Assembly: GCF_051014685.1 (NCBI RefSeq)
Contig: NC_135054.1
Location: 9,924,001 to 9,988,000 of the forward strand
From: Ptiloglossa arizonensis
Lineage: Eukaryota > Arthropoda > Insecta > Hymenoptera > Colletidae
Direction: 5' to 3'
Length of the DNA stretch: 64,000 nt
How positions within the stretch are numbered: the first letter of the stretch is position 1; every line of letters starts with the position of its first letter. A program made the position numbers and the translations under genes. The notes under the pieces are model-generated. The model was not told the origin of the DNA. It saw nothing but the letters and a program-made list of their open reading frames with translations, and made no database searches. This document shows positions 62,201-64,000 of the stretch, piece by piece.

Positions 62201-64000
62201 GAAAGAAAGCTAACCACCGATATCTCGCAGATACGGTGAATAAATCGAATACGCTATAAGAAAGGTACACGTGCTGGTTTCGCGGAACTTTGGAATTGTG
62301 GGTAGTCAACGGGGGTTCTTGTGAATCAGTTAGCGAAGCTCATTACGATGTTGGCGCGTGCGGGGTTCGAAGTATATATTTACATATGTGCACGTAAAGA
62401 AAAGTGACACGAAGTGCGAGTGTGACAATGTGCTTGAACGGACATAAAAAAGCGCAAGGGTACGTGCATGGAAGTCCGTTTCGATATTTGTAGATGCGCA
62501 GAATTGATGCACGGTGTCGTATTGATCATAAAAAGAACTGTAAATCTTTCTTTTTTCATTTTTTCCTAATTGCAATAATTTTGTAATCACAATGGAAACA
62601 ATTGCTGGCTAGCAATAGCACGAATACCTTGTATATATGTAATAATAATAATATTAATAAAGTAAATGGTAATCATCGGAGCGATGAAGTATTTATCGTT
62701 TCTCCGTGCGTGAATGCATCGTAAAAACTATAGTTTTTATTAACAACAGTATCGATGAAAATATTTGATAAAATAAAGTGTCGAGTTCTGCGACCAGTTG
62801 ATTTTCTTTGAACTTTCTTTGAATTAGATTTATTTCATACTGATAATCGATCGTTTCGATCAAACGGTGTTATTTATATTATATTAATATAGGAGCAAGT
62901 ATTAGTATTTCAAAGTTGATAGTGACGCGATATCGATACAGTAAATTTTACAGACAGAACTTGTAGTTTCGTACACGACTGTTATTGCAATGGGATATAA
63001 TTGCGACGGACTAGTGTATTCGTGATTTAAACTGTCGATGAAAATTATTTCACACACAGGTGAACGGTGTAAAACGCATGGAATAATTTTGGTTTTCGAA
63101 TATTAACATGAGAAACGAAGCGAAACGCTTGTAAAATTTTACACGGGAACGTTGAATTATATTTTAACTTAGTTTTGAAATTTAAATTGGAGAATATAAT
63201 AGACGGTTTCTTTTCCAATGAACGAAGTATCGGTTAAAGTGCAAATTAGTTTTTTTTTTTTTTACCGTGGTACCATTTTTATCGAATAATTAGAAAATAA
63301 ATTGATTTCCAAAATCGATTTTCCCGACACACAAAGACTCGCATGAAAGAATTTTATTTTCCAACTATACATAGAAGCTGCTCGGCAAATGATTTCGCGC
63401 GAATTCGATTCAATATTATTTTCAAAGCAATAAAGAAACGAATTGTTTTTAACAACTTGCATCGAATGGCGGGGCTTCAGAGCTTTCAAAATTCTAAAGA
63501 AGCGATTAATCATTTTCGGCAAAATATGTAGCTAACACGTTCTATGGGTAGATTGGCGATTTACGAGAGATCAATTTCAGAGGCTTCACGTCCATTTACT
63601 AATTACATACTATTGCTCGATAGTATATCGACTTTATGACGTTCATTAGCCGTACGTGTGTGCGGGCGTTAGCTTTATCGGTTTTGTCATTAGCACGACT
63701 TCTATTTTGTGTTACGAGCCCGAAGGGGAGAGTGAAATACTTTGATTTCCATTGGTTACATATAATTACGAATTATAAGCTGTTAAGGTTGGTATAGCTT
63801 AATGAAAAGTATCGATTGATAAGTGTTTCATAAAGGAACACAGGAATGTTAATTACAAAGAACATCGTGCAATCGATGATCTTTAATTTGGGTGAAATTT
63901 GAGACAAAGGGAATGCATTGAAATATATCATTTTTTTGATTCTTTGTTAAGTTTAATCAGAATTTTAAAATTGTTAATTGGACGATGTTCTTTATTAGTT
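62201..64000. other. non-coding to the window end
   Basis: No gene recognised. A poly-T run lies at 63249-63263. Overlapping frames on both strands near 63262-63531 have no recognisable content. Confidence 0.35.

Noticed and set aside
1..64000. tRNA, rRNA, CRISPR and bacterial-type operon signals
   Set aside because: Looked for T-arm consensus and repeat-spacer arrays; found none. I could not run a covariance search, so small RNAs may be missed.

Overview
The window looks like nuclear DNA from an insect, most likely a hymenopteran and possibly a bee. The genes have short introns with GT..AG junctions, the DNA is AT-rich, and the mobile-element remnants (mariner, piggyBac, R1-clade) are of kinds common in insects. 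The species cannot be named from sequence alone. All gene models were spliced by hand: every exon junction was checked for phase, and each model gives one open frame of about the length usual for its family.

The left 28.8 kb is gene-dense. In order: a degenerate HD-superfamily protein (-, 520-1408); PIGG, GPI ethanolamine-phosphate transferase 2 (+, 2633-6384); TMEM94, an ER P-type-ATPase-like protein (-, 7977-16814), with a SAXO-like axonemal gene nested antisense in one intron (+, 9606-10349); a 68-residue two-helix membrane protein (-, 17177-17383); MED16 (+, 17854-23750), with an unrecognised two-helix membrane protein nested in its last large intron (+, 21715-22854); an R1-type retrotransposon remnant (24560-25480); TXNL1 (-, 25791-27612), whose first intron downstream of the thioredoxin domain holds a possible tail-anchored alternative ending; and a small LITAF-domain gene (-, 28237-28781).

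The right 35 kb (28.8-64 kb) has no complete gene that I can support. It holds a fold-back palindrome, four copies of a mariner-derived MITE of about 140 bp, a piggyBac fragment with TTAA ends and part of the transposase C-terminal cysteine-rich domain, four tandem-repeat arrays (63, 32, 37 and 56 bp units), one good but unidentified candidate exon (37472-37560, -), two weak ionotropic-receptor-like coding fragments, and two CpG-rich blocks. The second block (55390-56608) ends in a clean splice donor and looks like the promoter and untranslated first exon of a plus-strand gene running past the window. This layout fits a long regulatory or intronic region of a large, developmentally or neuronally regulated gene, but that is inference.

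Functional links are loose. PIGG acts in GPI-anchor synthesis in the ER, and the 68-residue protein could conceivably be another GPI subunit. TMEM94 is also an ER protein. MED16 acts in transcription and TXNL1 in cytosolic redox and proteasome biology. No operon-like logic is expected. Head-to-head pairs (HD protein/PIGG, 68-residue protein/MED16) probably share promoters.
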